Shown here in pieces: positions 8,457 to 16,653 of a stretch of DNA of 64,000 bases. This DNA comes from Dactylosporangium aurantiacum. Its GTDB lineage: Bacteria; Actinomycetota; Actinomycetes; Mycobacteriales; Micromonosporaceae. Location of the stretch: assembly GCF_000716715.1 (NCBI RefSeq), contig NZ_JNYJ01000041.1, forward strand, positions 1 to 64,000, given 5' to 3'. Made by a program: the position numbers and the translations under genes. The notes beneath the pieces are model-generated. The model did no database searches. It saw only the letters and a program-made list of their open reading frames with translations, and had not been told where the DNA came from. The first letter of the stretch is position 1. The number at the start of each line of letters is the position of its first letter.

Positions 8457-8535
8457 GGCCGTGCCGGACAGTCGGGTGCGGGTCGAGGACGTCATCGCCG
8501 GTGGGCGGGCACGGGTGCGGCGGCGGCGCGGGACC
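8419..8535 (+). pseudogene. Remnant of the N-terminus of a sigma-linked membrane or anti-sigma protein
   Basis: In the frame one base off the sigma gene, a short stretch reads PFGILTDEAVPDSRVRVED then [13 protein letters not shown]. Such an acidic start followed by a positively charged cluster is the usual cytoplasmic N-terminus of the protein encoded directly downstream of SigE-type sigma genes, normally followed by a transmembrane helix. Here the membrane helix and everything after it are missing. The assignment is inference from pattern and position. Confidence 0.45.
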
Positions 8536-8539
8536 CCCG

Positions 8540-8978
8540 TGGACCACCGCCGACGGCGCCGTCGTCACGCTGCGCAAGCCGGCGGGAGCGCTGCGGGTGT
8601 CGGCGTACGGCGTCAACACGGCCGGCGATGTCGTCGGCGAGGCGTCGATGCCGGGCAGGACGTTTCCGCGCGGTGCTGTGGCGGCACACCGCCCTCGACG
8701 CGCCGGTGCTGCTGCCGACCCCGGCCGGCAGGTCGTCGGCGGCCCACGGCATCACCGACGACGGGCGCGTCGTGGGCGACCTGGACCAGGGGGCGGTCCC
8801 GTACCGGCTCAGCGACGCCGGCCTGTGGCGCGGCGGTGCGGTGACCCCGCTGCCGGCGCCGGCCGGGTACGACCACGTATCGGTCACCTCGATCAGCGCC
8901 GACGGCCGGGTGGTCGCCGGGACCGCGACGAAGGCGACCGGGGGGTCGGTCGAGCCGTTCCGGTGGGACTGCCGCTGA
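8540..8978 (+). pseudogene. Frameshifted HAF-repeat-like secreted protein remnant
   Basis: Two adjoining frames carry parts of one beta-propeller-like repeat protein. From 8540 one frame reads WTTADGAVVTLRKPAGALRV and AYGVNTAGDVVGEA. A shift near 8660 moves to another frame with VLWRHTALDAPVLLPTP, HGITDDGRVVGDL, SISADGRVVAGTAT and a stop at 8978. The repeated (G/S)I(S/T)ADGRVVG core with following W-R-containing strands is typical of extracellular HAF-repeat proteins. No start codon, ribosome site or signal peptide remains. It appears to be the eroded C-terminal part of the sigma-linked gene. Confidence 0.55.
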
Positions 8979-9268
8979 GGATCCACGTCGCGGGGTGCCC
9001 CTGGGCGTCGCGGATCGCCCGGTGGTCGCGGCCTCGGCCGTGCGGGCCGCGGATGCGGGCCGTGCGGCGGTCGCGGGTCTGTCGCGGCCGTCAGGCCGCG
9101 TCGCGGCCGTCCGCGGCCGCGGGCTTGTCGCGGCCGTCAGGTCGCGGCTGGGTGACTATCGGCGGACCTGGCAGGGAGGGCCGCCAAGGCCCGACCGGTG
9201 GCTGACGGGAGCTGCGGACCGCGCCCACGACGGACCGGAGCCATGCCCTTGCTCCTGCTCGTGGCTTC
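8979..9268. other. Gene-free low-complexity stretch with GC hairpins
   Basis: This interval between the decayed sigma locus (plus) and the convergent lacI gene (minus) has no credible gene. It is built of repeated GCGGCCGTC-type words. A perfect hairpin, CGCGGCC-GTCA-GGCCGCG, lies at 9083-9100, with a second self-complementary CGCGGCCG cluster immediately after. These could end transcription from both sides. Confidence 0.4.
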
Positions 9269-10303
9269 TCAGCGCTTGGGGGCGGCGGTGCTGCGGCGCA
9301 GGACCAGGGTCGGCGCCACATACGGGTCGGGCTCGGGGCGGTCGGGGCCTTCCGGGAGGTCGGCCTCGATGGCGCGCAGCAGGGCGGCGATGCAGCGGCG
9401 GCCGACCTCGTCGAAGTCCTGGCGGATCGTGGTCAGCGGCGGCGACAGGAACTCGGCCTCGGGGATGTCGTCGAACCCGACGATGCTGACGTCGTCGGGG
9501 ACGCGGATGCCGTGCTCGTGGAAGGCGCGCATCATGCCCAGCGCCATCTGGTCGTTGCCGGCGAAGACGGCGGTGACGTCGTCGCGGCGGGCCAGCTCCA
9601 GGCCTGCCTGGTAGCCGGAGCGGGCGGACCAGTCGCCGGTCATGAGCGGCGGGGCGGGCAGGCCGGCGTCCTCCAGGGTGCTGCGCCAGCCCTCGATGCG
9701 CCCGTGCGTCTCCAACCAGTCGCGCGGCCCGGACAGGTGCCAGACCTTGCGGTGGCCGAGGCCGAGCAGGTGCTGCACGGCGAGGCGGGCGCCGGTGACC
9801 TGGTCGACGGAGATCGCGGGGATCTCGCCGCCGACGTTGGACTCCACGGCGACGGCGGCCACGCCGAGCGGGAGGCTGTGCAGGGCGGCGGCGGCCGCGG
9901 TCTGCGGGGCGATGACGACGACCCCGGCGACGGACTGGTCGGCGAGCGCCTCCAGGGCGGCGACCATGCCGCTGTGGTCGACCTGCTCGAGGGTTACGAT
10001 GCTGACCCCGTACCCCGCGGCGCGGGCGGCGCGTTCGATGCCCAGCAGCGTGGAGGCGGGCCCGTAGAGAATCGTGTCGAAACTGACCACGCCGATCACG
10101 CGGGAGCGCCGGCCGGCGAGGCCGCGGGCCATCGCGTTGGGGCGGTAGTTGAGCTGCCGGACCGCTTCGAGGACCCGCTCACGCGTGGCGGGGCTGACGC
10201 TGGGGTGCTGGTTGAGCACCCGCGACACGGTCTGATGGGAGACGCCGGCGAGTCGCGCGACATCGTTCATGACCGCAGCCCGGCCCTGGCTCGTTGGACG
10301 CAT
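9269..10303 (-). CDS. LacI-family transcriptional regulator
   Basis: 344 residues, start ATG 10303 preceded by GGGGAGGG. The DNA-binding domain reads MNDVARLAGVSHQTVSRVLN (residues about 12-31), followed by a sugar-binding-type effector domain with GVVSFDTILYGPAS, VFAGNDQMALGMM and VSIVGFDDIPEAEF. It is a close paralogue of the regulator at 751-1857. A half-symmetric TGTTAGCGCTGCCA lies 20 nt upstream of the start, so autoregulation is likely. No transporter or hydrolase adjoins it, so its target genes are unclear. The first 125 nt are overlapped by the tail of the upstream VOC reading frame. Confidence 0.85.
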   Translation of the reverse strand: MRPTSQGRAAVMNDVARLAGVSHQTVSRVLNQHPSVSPATRERVLEAVRQLNYRPNAMARGLAGRRSRVIGVVSFDTILYGPASTLLGIERAARAAGYGVSIVTLEQVDHSGMVAALEALADQSVAGVVVIAPQTAAAAALHSLPLGVAAVAVESNVGGEIPAISVDQVTGARLAVQHLLGLGHRKVWHLSGPRDWLETHGRIEGWRSTLEDAGLPAPPLMTGDWSARSGYQAGLELARRDDVTAVFAGNDQMALGMMRAFHEHGIRVPDDVSIVGFDDIPEAEFLSPPLTTIRQDFDEVGRRCIAALLRAIEADLPEGPDRPEPDPYVAPTLVLRRSTAAPKR

Positions 10304-10775
10304 CGCCCTCCCCCCACGCTGATGTTAGCGCTGCCACGATATGCCGTCTCAGGCGGTACGCCGTGTCCCGCGGGCGGGAATGACCGTTCGGATGATGCCG
10401 GGCTCGTTCGGACGCGGTGCATGTTTCGGGAACTGGCCTCCATTCGACGCAGAACTCGTTGCCCTCAGGGTCTGCCATGACCGTCAGCTCGTCCCCGGCG
10501 TGCAGGACCGTGGCGCCGAGCGCCTCCAGCCGGGCGACCTCGTCGGCGACGGTGCCGGGCGCCCGGAGGTCGAAGTGCATGCGGTTCTTCGCGGTCTTGC
10601 CCTCCGGGACGCGGGCGAACCACATGTTGGGCCCGCCCCAGCCCGGCGCCTCCACGAACGCCTTGTCCGATGTGGACTCCTCGTCGACGTCGGTGCCGAG
10701 CGCCGCGGCCCAGAACCGGGCGAGCACGAGCGCGTCGGCGCTGTCGAACGTCACGGACTTGATGTAAGCGGCCAT
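10179..10775 (-). CDS. VOC-superfamily (glyoxalase-like) protein with aberrant C-terminal extension
   Basis: The frame encodes 198 residues starting at ATG 10775. Residues 1-112 match the glyoxalase-like fold: AYIKSVTFDSADALVLARFW, GPNMWFARVPEGKTAKNRMH, FDLRAPG, and the closing VMADPEGNEFCVEW, after which such proteins normally end. Here translation would continue about 85 residues of Arg- and His-rich, compositionally odd sequence into the start of the downstream lacI gene. A lost stop or small frameshift near 10435 is the simple explanation. VOC members include metal-dependent dioxygenases, isomerases and resistance binders; no function can be assigned. Confidence 0.7.
   Translation of the reverse strand: MAAYIKSVTFDSADALVLARFWAAALGTDVDEESTSDKAFVEAPGWGGPNMWFARVPEGKTAKNRMHFDLRAPGTVADEVARLEALGATVLHAGDELTVMADPEGNEFCVEWRPVPETCTASERARHHPNGHSRPRDTAYRLRRHIVAALTSAWGEGDASNEPGPGCGHERCRATRRRLPSDRVAGAQPAPQRQPRHA
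10323..10336. promoter_or_regulatory. LacI-type operator-like site upstream of lacI (9269-10303)
   Basis: TGTTAGCGCTGCCA resembles the GTTAGCGCTAAC-type palindrome bound by actinobacterial LacI proteins, with one half-site degenerate. It lies 20 nt upstream of the lacI start and inside the extended VOC frame. Autoregulation is inference. Confidence 0.4.
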
Positions 10776-10859
10776 CGCGGCAGGCTACTGCGGGGCCCGG
10801 AATTTTGTCGTACCCCCTGACTAGGCTGCGGACAGTCATCGTCGCAGGGAGCTCATGCT

Positions 10860-12998
10860 GTGGAGGCCGTCGTGCAGGAAGCTGGTGCGGGTCTGGTCGT
10901 CGACGCCGCCAGGGCGGAGCCGTTCGCCAGTGTCGAGGACTACCGGGCCGCGGTCGGCCGGGTCCGCGAGGCGGCCGCCGCCTATTACAGCGGCCCCGAC
11001 CTCGCTATGGACGACGCGGTCTATGACGCGTTGCTGGCCCGGGTCGCGGCGACCGAGGCGGCGCGGCCGGACTGGAAGGCCGACGAATCCCCCACCGAGG
11101 TCGTCGGCGCCGGCGGCGGGGTCGTCGGCGACGTGGTGCACAGCGCGCCGATGCTGAGCCTGGACAACGTGTTCGACGAGGACACGCTGCGCAGGTGGGC
11201 GGTGCGGCTGGAGCGGATCCTGGGCCGGCCCGCCGGCGGGTTCACCGTCGAGCCGAAGATCGACGGGCTGGCGGTCGCCGCCCGTTATGTCGACGGCCGC
11301 CTGGTGCAGGTCGCGACCCGCGGCGACGGCCGCGCCGGTGAGGACGTCACCGGGCAGGCGCGGCGGGCGGCGGGGTTGCCGGAGCGGCTCGCCGAGCCGG
11401 TGACCCTCGAGGTGCGCGGCGAGGTGTTCATGACCGACGCCGACTTCGAGCGGGCCAACGCGATGCGCACTGGCGCCGGCGAGCCGGCGTTCGCGCACCC
11501 GCGCAGCGCGGCCGCCGGCACCCTGCGGGCGCAGGACCGCACATATGACGCGCCGCTGTCGTTCTTCGCCTATTCGGTGCACCGTGCGGAGCCGCCCACG
11601 GTCGCGCACTCCGATGCGATGGCGGAGCTGGAGCGGCTCGGCGTCGCCACCACCGGCGGATCGGTCGCCGGCACGCCGGTCTGCGCGACCGTCGAGGAGG
11701 TCCTCGCCGCGGTGCAGGTGCTCAGCGCGAGCCGCGGCACGCTCGGGTTCGGCATCGACGGCGCGGTCATCAAGGCCGACCAGCCCGCCGACCGGGACGC
11801 CGCGGGCTCGTCGAGCCGGGCGCCGCGGTGGGGCGTGGCGTACAAGTTCCCGGCGGACACCCGCATGACCCGGCTGCTGGGGATCGAGGTGCAGATCGGC
11901 CGGACCGGCGTCATCACGCCCGTCGCGGTCCTGGAGCCGGTGCAGATCGACGGTGTCACGGTCACGTCGGCCACCCTGCACAACTTCGACGACCTGGTCC
12001 GGCGCAACGTGCGCCCCGGCGACGTGGTGTTCGTGCGCCGGGCCGGCGACGTCATCCCCGAGGTCACCGGCGCGAAGCTCGACGAGCGGCCGGCGGACTC
12101 GGTGCCGTTCGAGCCGCCGGTCCGCTGCCCCCGCTGCGACGGCGAGATCGACCGCACCCAGAAGCGGTGGCGGTGCACCCGCGGCCGGGCCTGCGGCGCG
12201 CACGAGTCCCTTGCGTATTACGCGGCCCGCCACTCGATGGACATCGAGGGCCTCGGCGGCAAGATCATCGACCTGGTCGTCGCGGCGGGTCTCGTCACCG
12301 ACCCCGCCGACCTGTACGACCTGGACGTGCCGACCGTCGCCGGTCTCGACCGGATGGGCGAGGTGTCGGCGACGAAGCTGGTCGCGGGCATCCAGGCGTC
12401 GAAGGGGCAGCCACTCGCCCGGGTCCTGACCGGCCTCGGCGTGCGCATGACGGGCCGGTCCATGTCCCGTCGCCTGGCCCGCCACTTCGGCACCATGCAG
12501 GCGCTGCTGGACGCGTCGGTGGAGGACCTGCAGCAGGTCGAGGGCGTCGGGCCGGAGCGGGCCGTGACCATCGCCGCCGAGCTGGTCGAGCTGGCCCCGG
12601 TCATCGCGAAGCTCGCCGCCCGCGGCGTCAACATGTCCGAGCCCGACCTGCCCCCGCCGGCCGTCGCCGGCGCGCCGGCCGCCGCCGACGGTTCCGCCAC
12701 GGCGGTGCCGCTGCCGCTGCGCCGCCCCGACGGCACCCCGATGACGGTCGTGGTCACGGGTTCGGTGCCGGGCCTGACCCGCGACGAGGGCAACGAGGCC
12801 GTCGAACGGCTCGGCGGCAAGTCCTCCGGCTCCGTGTCCAAGCGCACCGACCTGGTCGTCGTCGGCGACGGCGCCGGCTCGAAGGCCGACAAGGCCGAGC
12901 AGCTCGGCGTGCGCATCCTGCCGGCGGAGCGGTTCGCGACCCTGTTGGCGGCGTTCCAGGCCGGGGACGAGGCGGGCGTCGCGGAGGCGCTGGCCTGA
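10860..12998 (+). CDS. ligA: NAD-dependent DNA ligase LigA (divergent copy)
   Basis: 712 residues from GTG 10860, with AGGGAG about 9 nt upstream. Domain order is complete. Ia is at residues 20-65 and is degenerate: the usual His-x-x-x-Tyr-Tyr is EAAAAYY. The adenylation domain has K123 in EPKIDG as the AMP-accepting lysine. The OB fold contains GRTGVITPVAVLEPV. The zinc finger has Cys 413, 416, 429 and 435, followed by the helix-hairpin-helix block and a C-terminal BRCT domain (about 625-700). It seals nicks using NAD+. It is flanked by a VOC protein and a repeat array rather than the gatCAB genes usual beside housekeeping actinobacterial ligA. With its divergent Ia domain, this suggests a second copy; that is inference. 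Confidence 0.92.
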   Translation: MEAVVQEAGAGLVVDAARAEPFASVEDYRAAVGRVREAAAAYYSGPDLAMDDAVYDALLARVAATEAARPDWKADESPTEVVGAGGGVVGDVVHSAPMLSLDNVFDEDTLRRWAVRLERILGRPAGGFTVEPKIDGLAVAARYVDGRLVQVATRGDGRAGEDVTGQARRAAGLPERLAEPVTLEVRGEVFMTDADFERANAMRTGAGEPAFAHPRSAAAGTLRAQDRTYDAPLSFFAYSVHRAEPPTVAHSDAMAELERLGVATTGGSVAGTPVCATVEEVLAAVQVLSASRGTLGFGIDGAVIKADQPADRDAAGSSSRAPRWGVAYKFPADTRMTRLLGIEVQIGRTGVITPVAVLEPVQIDGVTVTSATLHNFDDLVRRNVRPGDVVFVRRAGDVIPEVTGAKLDERPADSVPFEPPVRCPRCDGEIDRTQKRWRCTRGRACGAHESLAYYAARHSMDIEGLGGKIIDLVVAAGLVTDPADLYDLDVPTVAGLDRMGEVSATKLVAGIQASKGQPLARVLTGLGVRMTGRSMSRRLARHFGTMQALLDASVEDLQQVEGVGPERAVTIAAELVELAPVIAKLAARGVNMSEPDLPPPAVAGAPAAADGSATAVPLPLRRPDGTPMTVVVTGSVPGLTRDEGNEAVERLGGKSSGSVSKRTDLVVVGDGAGSKADKAEQLGVRILPAERFATLLAAFQAGDEAGVAEALA

Positions 12999-13070
12999 GG
13001 CGGGGGCGGTCGCGGGAGGAATGGCCTGTCGGGCGACGGTTTGCGGTTGGAACGGGCGGGCGCGGGTGGG

Positions 13071-13112
13071 CCAGGCGGGCCGGGCCAGGCGGGCCGGGCC
13101 AGGCGGGCCGGG
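13071..13112. repeat. 14-bp tandem repeat, three units
   Basis: CCAGGCGGGCCGGG occurs three times in perfect tandem at 13071, 13085 and 13099, in the intergenic stretch just after ligA. No gene is seen here. Confidence 0.85.
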
Positions 13113-13139
13113 TCGGGGGTCGATAACCAGGGCGTCGAC

Positions 13140-14217
13140 GGTCAGGGTGCGCCGGGCGGGGGTGTCTGGCGTGGTTCGGGGCAGCTGGCGGTCAGTGACT
13201 CGGCGACGGTCGGCGGGTAGCGGTCAGGGTTGACGACCGTCTGCATCAGCGTGGTAGCGGCGGTCGCTGCTGCACGTCTGGCTGAGGTGGCGCGCCGCCC
13301 CGCAGCAGGGAGCCTGCCACCGATGAAGCGGCTCGGGCCCTCGTCGCGCTCAGGCACCTGACGCTGCCGCACGGCGACACGTCTGGCGTAGTCGCAGCAA
13401 GCCGGCGATCAGCAAGCAGGCGAAGGTCGGCGGCTAACGGTCGGGGTTTGACGACCGTCTGCATCAGCCTGGTGGCGACTGTCGCTGCTGCGCGTCTGGC
13501 TGAGATGGCACGCCGCCCCGCAGCAGGAAACCTGCCACCAGCGAGCGGCCCGGGCCCTCGTCGCGCTCAGGCACCTGACGCTGCGGCACGGCGACACGTC
13601 TGGCGTAGTCGCAGCAAGCCGGCGATCAGCGACTCGGCGACGATCGGCGGGTAGCGGTCGGGGTTGACGACCGTCTGCGTCAGTGTGGTAGCGGCGGTCG
13701 CTGCTGCGCGTCTGGCTGAGACGGCACGCCGCCCCGCAGCACGGAACCTGCCAACAGCGAGCGGCCCGGACACTCGTCGCGCTCAGGCACCTGACGCTGC
13801 CGCACGGCGACACGTCTGGCGTAGTCGCACGTCTGCATCAGCGTGGTAGCGGCGGTCGCTGCTGCACGTCTGGCTGAGGTGGCGCGCCGCCCCGCAGCAG
13901 GGAACCTGCCACCAGCGAGCGGCCCGGACCCCCGTCGCGCTCAGGCACCTGACGATCAGCAAGCAGGCGAAGGTCAGCTTGTAGCGGACGGCGACTTTGA
14001 CGCCCGTCTGCATCAGCGTGGCGGCGACGGTCGCTGCGCGTCTGACTGAGATGGCATGCCGCCCTGCAGGGGACCTGCTGGCAGTCAGTGACTCGGCGAC
14101 GGCCCGACCGGTAGCGGTCAGCGTGTGAGGACCGTCTGAGTCAGCGTGGTCGCGGTAGTCGATGCTGCGGGTCTGCCTGCGGTGGCACGCCCCCACTGTT
14201 CAGACCTGCCGCCAGTG
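13140..14217. repeat. Array of about six degenerate ~216-bp direct repeats
   Basis: Units begin with GACGACCGTCTGC-like words at about 13232, 13450, 13666, 13828, 13999 and 14127, with a partial unit before 13232. Spacing is 218 and 216 bp, then shrinks to about 162, 171 and 128 bp as internal blocks are lost. Shared blocks include CGTCTGGCTGAG, CACGCCGCCCCGCAGCA and CGCGCTCAGGCACCTGACG. Several blocks can form small hairpins, for example GCAGG-AAA-CCTGC and TCAGG-CA-CCTGA. Short open frames on both strands only mirror the repeat and lack ribosome sites, so the 1.3 kb between ligA and the methyltransferase appears non-coding. Spacing and similarity rule out an ordinary CRISPR array. Confidence 0.8.
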
Positions 14218-14333
14218 AGCGAGGTGGGCCGTCGTCCTGGCACCAGATGGGTATGACTGTCAGGGGTCGACGGTGGGGCTGGGCATGATGGGGGCGGGAG
14301 CGCTGGTGATCGGCATTGGTGGAGAGGGGCCCG

Positions 14334-15275
14334 GTGGTGGGTGGGTTTGACGAGCGGGAGCGGGCCATGTGGGCGGGGCGGGCGGAGGCGTACCTGGGCA
14401 GTTTCGCGGGGTTGTGTGCACATCCGGCGGGGACGTTGCTGGACGCGGCCGGGGTTGGGGTGGGTTGCCGGGTGCTCGATGTGGGGACGGGGCCGGGGAC
14501 AGTGGCGGCGCTCGCTCGGGAGCGGGGGGCTGTGGTTGTGGCGGTGGATGCCGAGGCGAGCATGGTCGAGGCGGCGCGGCGGCGGGTGCGTGGGGTGCGG
14601 GTGGCGGAGGCGAGGTTGCCGGAGCTGCCGTTCGAGGGCGGGGCGTTCGACGTGGCGGTGGCGAACTTCGTGGTCAACCACGTCGGTGACCCGGCGGCGG
14701 CGGTCCGGGAGCTGCGGCGGGTGGTGCGGCCGGGCGGGCGGGTCGCGGTCACGATCTGGCCGCAGCCGGCGCCGCCGTTGCAGCGGATGTGGGGAGAGGT
14801 ACTCGAGGCCACGGGGCTGGCGCCGGTGGCCACCGCTGCGCACGGGCAGACGCCGGCGGCAGGAGAAGCGCCGGTGACCGTCGGCACGCGGCTGGACACG
14901 CGCGGCGAAGCCGGGGTGCGGGGGCACGGCCCGACCGGCACGCCACCGGTTGGGGGGCGGGTGCGGGTCAGTGCGGAGCGGGACTTCGCACGGACGGCTG
15001 AAGGGCTGGCGGGGTTGCTGGCGGGAGCGGGGCTGACCGGCGTGCGGTGCGAGACGGTGGCGTGGACGCATCGGGTCGGGGTGGACGAGTGGTGGACCGG
15101 GCCGGCGAACGGGCTCGGGGCGCTCGGGATGGTGCTGGACGGGCAGCCGGTGGCGGTCGTGGAGCGGGTGCGGCGGGCGTACGACCAGGTCAGCGCGGCC
15201 TACCTCGGGGCGGACGGGCGGTTGGCGCTGCCGACGGCGGCACTGCTGGCGTCGGGGACGGTGACCGGACCGTGA
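14334..15275 (+). CDS. Class I SAM-dependent methyltransferase
   Basis: About 313 residues from GTG 14334, with GGAGAGG (14321-14327) 6 nt upstream. SAM-binding motif I is VLDVGTGPGTVAALA, the acidic end of the second strand is VVAVDAEASMV, and motifs II/III appear as LPFEGGAFDVAVANFV and RVVRPGGRVAVTIW. The N-terminal region (ERERAMWAGRAEAYLGSF) is as in ubiquinone/menaquinone-type methyltransferases. A poorly structured Gly/Thr/Pro-rich insert at about 160-210 splits the C-terminal half. Substrate is unknown. It stands alone between the repeat array and a convergent decarboxylase operon. Confidence 0.85.
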   Translation: MVGGFDERERAMWAGRAEAYLGSFAGLCAHPAGTLLDAAGVGVGCRVLDVGTGPGTVAALARERGAVVVAVDAEASMVEAARRRVRGVRVAEARLPELPFEGGAFDVAVANFVVNHVGDPAAAVRELRRVVRPGGRVAVTIWPQPAPPLQRMWGEVLEATGLAPVATAAHGQTPAAGEAPVTVGTRLDTRGEAGVRGHGPTGTPPVGGRVRVSAERDFARTAEGLAGLLAGAGLTGVRCETVAWTHRVGVDEWWTGPANGLGALGMVLDGQPVAVVERVRRAYDQVSAAYLGADGRLALPTAALLASGTVTGP

Positions 15276-15468
15276 CCTCGGTCGTGGGACACGCCAGTGG
15301 AGAAGGGTGCCGGCGAGGGTCGGGCCTTGTTAGGTTCGGGGAACACGGGGATTGATGGTCGGCGTGGCGGCAGGTGCATCCCGTAGGGACCACCGCCTCC
15401 GCAGCACGGCAGCCGCCGCGCCGGTCACGGTCCATGCACCAATCGAACCGAGCGAACCGAGCGAACCG

Positions 15469-16653
15469 TCAGCAGGCGATCGTCTTCGGCACGGACACGG
15501 CGCCGGTCAGGGCGTGGGCGAGGTCCGCGACGAACCGGTCGACCAGTTCGCGCGTCTTGCCCGGCATGCAGACCACGTGGGCGTTGCCGCGCTCGTCCGT
15601 GGCGAGGGGCCACCGTTCCAGGAGAGGCTGCGGCGGGCGGGGGAACACCACGGTGAACGCGTGCTCCTGCGCGCGCCAGGCCGGCCAGCCGATCCCCCGC
15701 AGCTGCCGCTCCGTGTACCCGGCCAGCTCCCGGGCGGCGGCGGCGCGGCCGCGTAGGCCCGGGCGGCCCCAGTACCGCAGCAGATACCACAGCCACAGTG
15801 GGGCGTGGCCGGAGCGGGAGCCGGTGATGGTGCTGTCCGGGGCGGCCGTGTAGGTGATGCTGCCGCGGCCGGTGTGCCGGTCGGCCAGGGCGACGACGAT
15901 GCCGCACGGGAACGGGGTGGCGAGGAACTTGTGACCGCTGACGGCGAAGGAGTGCACGCCGTCGGCGAAGGTGAACCCGGGGCGGCTCAGCGGGTCGCAC
16001 AGCGCGAGGGGGATGCCGGCGAGGGCGGCGTCGGCGTGGATCCAGCGGTGGCCGGGGTCGACGCCGGCGAGGTTGAGGGCCTCGTCGACGAGGGCGGCGT
16101 CGTCGACGGCCTCGGTCATGGTCGTACCGATGGTGGCGACCACGATCGCGCCGGTGCCGTACCGGCGGCGACGGTGCTCGGCGACGGCGGCGCGCAGCAG
16201 GTCGTAGCGGATCTCGCCGCGGTCGTCGGCGGGGATGAGGTGCAGGGGCATGCCGAGCAGCTCGGCGTTCTTGGCGACGCTGTAGTGCGCGGCGGTGGAG
16301 GCGAACACGGCCGCGCCGGGCAGGTGCCGGCGGGCCTGCCACAGCGCCCACAGGTTGCTCTCGGTGCTGCCGGTGGTGACGTACCCGTGCCGGTTGTCCA
16401 GCGGCGCGTCGACGAGGTCCGCGACGAACTGGACGACCTCGTGCTCGACGACCTTGGTGTGCAGCCGGTACGAGCCGCCCGCGGCGTACGGGTGGCCGAC
16501 GTTGTTGAGCAGCACCCGCTCGAAGCGGGACACGGCGGTCATGTCGGGCAGGTCGGTGGCGCCCGGGAAGCCGAGGTCGTACTCGGCGTGCCGGGCGAGG
16601 TCGGCGTACAGCTGGTCGAGCCGGCCGAGGATGGAGGGGTCCTCGGTGCTCAC
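15469..16653 (-). CDS. PLP-dependent group II decarboxylase (histidine-decarboxylase-like)
   Basis: 394 residues. The PLP lysine is K242 in SFAVSGHKFLATPFPCG. Other family features are YVTTGSTESNLWALW (cofactor-phosphate region, about 91-105), STAAHYSVAKNAELL with the ring-stacking H123, GTTMTEAVDD and the pyridine-nitrogen aspartate D208 in WIHADAALAG. Order and motifs resemble the bacterial PLP-type histidine decarboxylases rather than glutamate or aromatic ones. GTG 16653 overlaps the stop of the upstream gene (GTGA), so translation is coupled. As the third gene of a permease-unknown-decarboxylase operon, it probably decarboxylates an amino acid brought in by the permease. Histidine as substrate is likely but not proven. 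Confidence 0.85.
   Translation of the reverse strand: MSTEDPSILGRLDQLYADLARHAEYDLGFPGATDLPDMTAVSRFERVLLNNVGHPYAAGGSYRLHTKVVEHEVVQFVADLVDAPLDNRHGYVTTGSTESNLWALWQARRHLPGAAVFASTAAHYSVAKNAELLGMPLHLIPADDRGEIRYDLLRAAVAEHRRRRYGTGAIVVATIGTTMTEAVDDAALVDEALNLAGVDPGHRWIHADAALAGIPLALCDPLSRPGFTFADGVHSFAVSGHKFLATPFPCGIVVALADRHTGRGSITYTAAPDSTITGSRSGHAPLWLWYLLRYWGRPGLRGRAAAARELAGYTERQLRGIGWPAWRAQEHAFTVVFPRPPQPLLERWPLATDERGNAHVVCMPGKTRELVDRFVADLAHALTGAVSVPKTIAC

Noticed and set aside
13448..13849. Short TTG-initiated frames inside the repeat array as genes
   Set aside because: They simply follow the repeat unit, have no convincing ribosome site and are broken in the shorter units.
13140..14217. Repeat array as a CRISPR
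   Set aside because: Units are about 216 bp and similar along their whole length, with no short identical repeats separated by unique spacers, and no cas genes are present.
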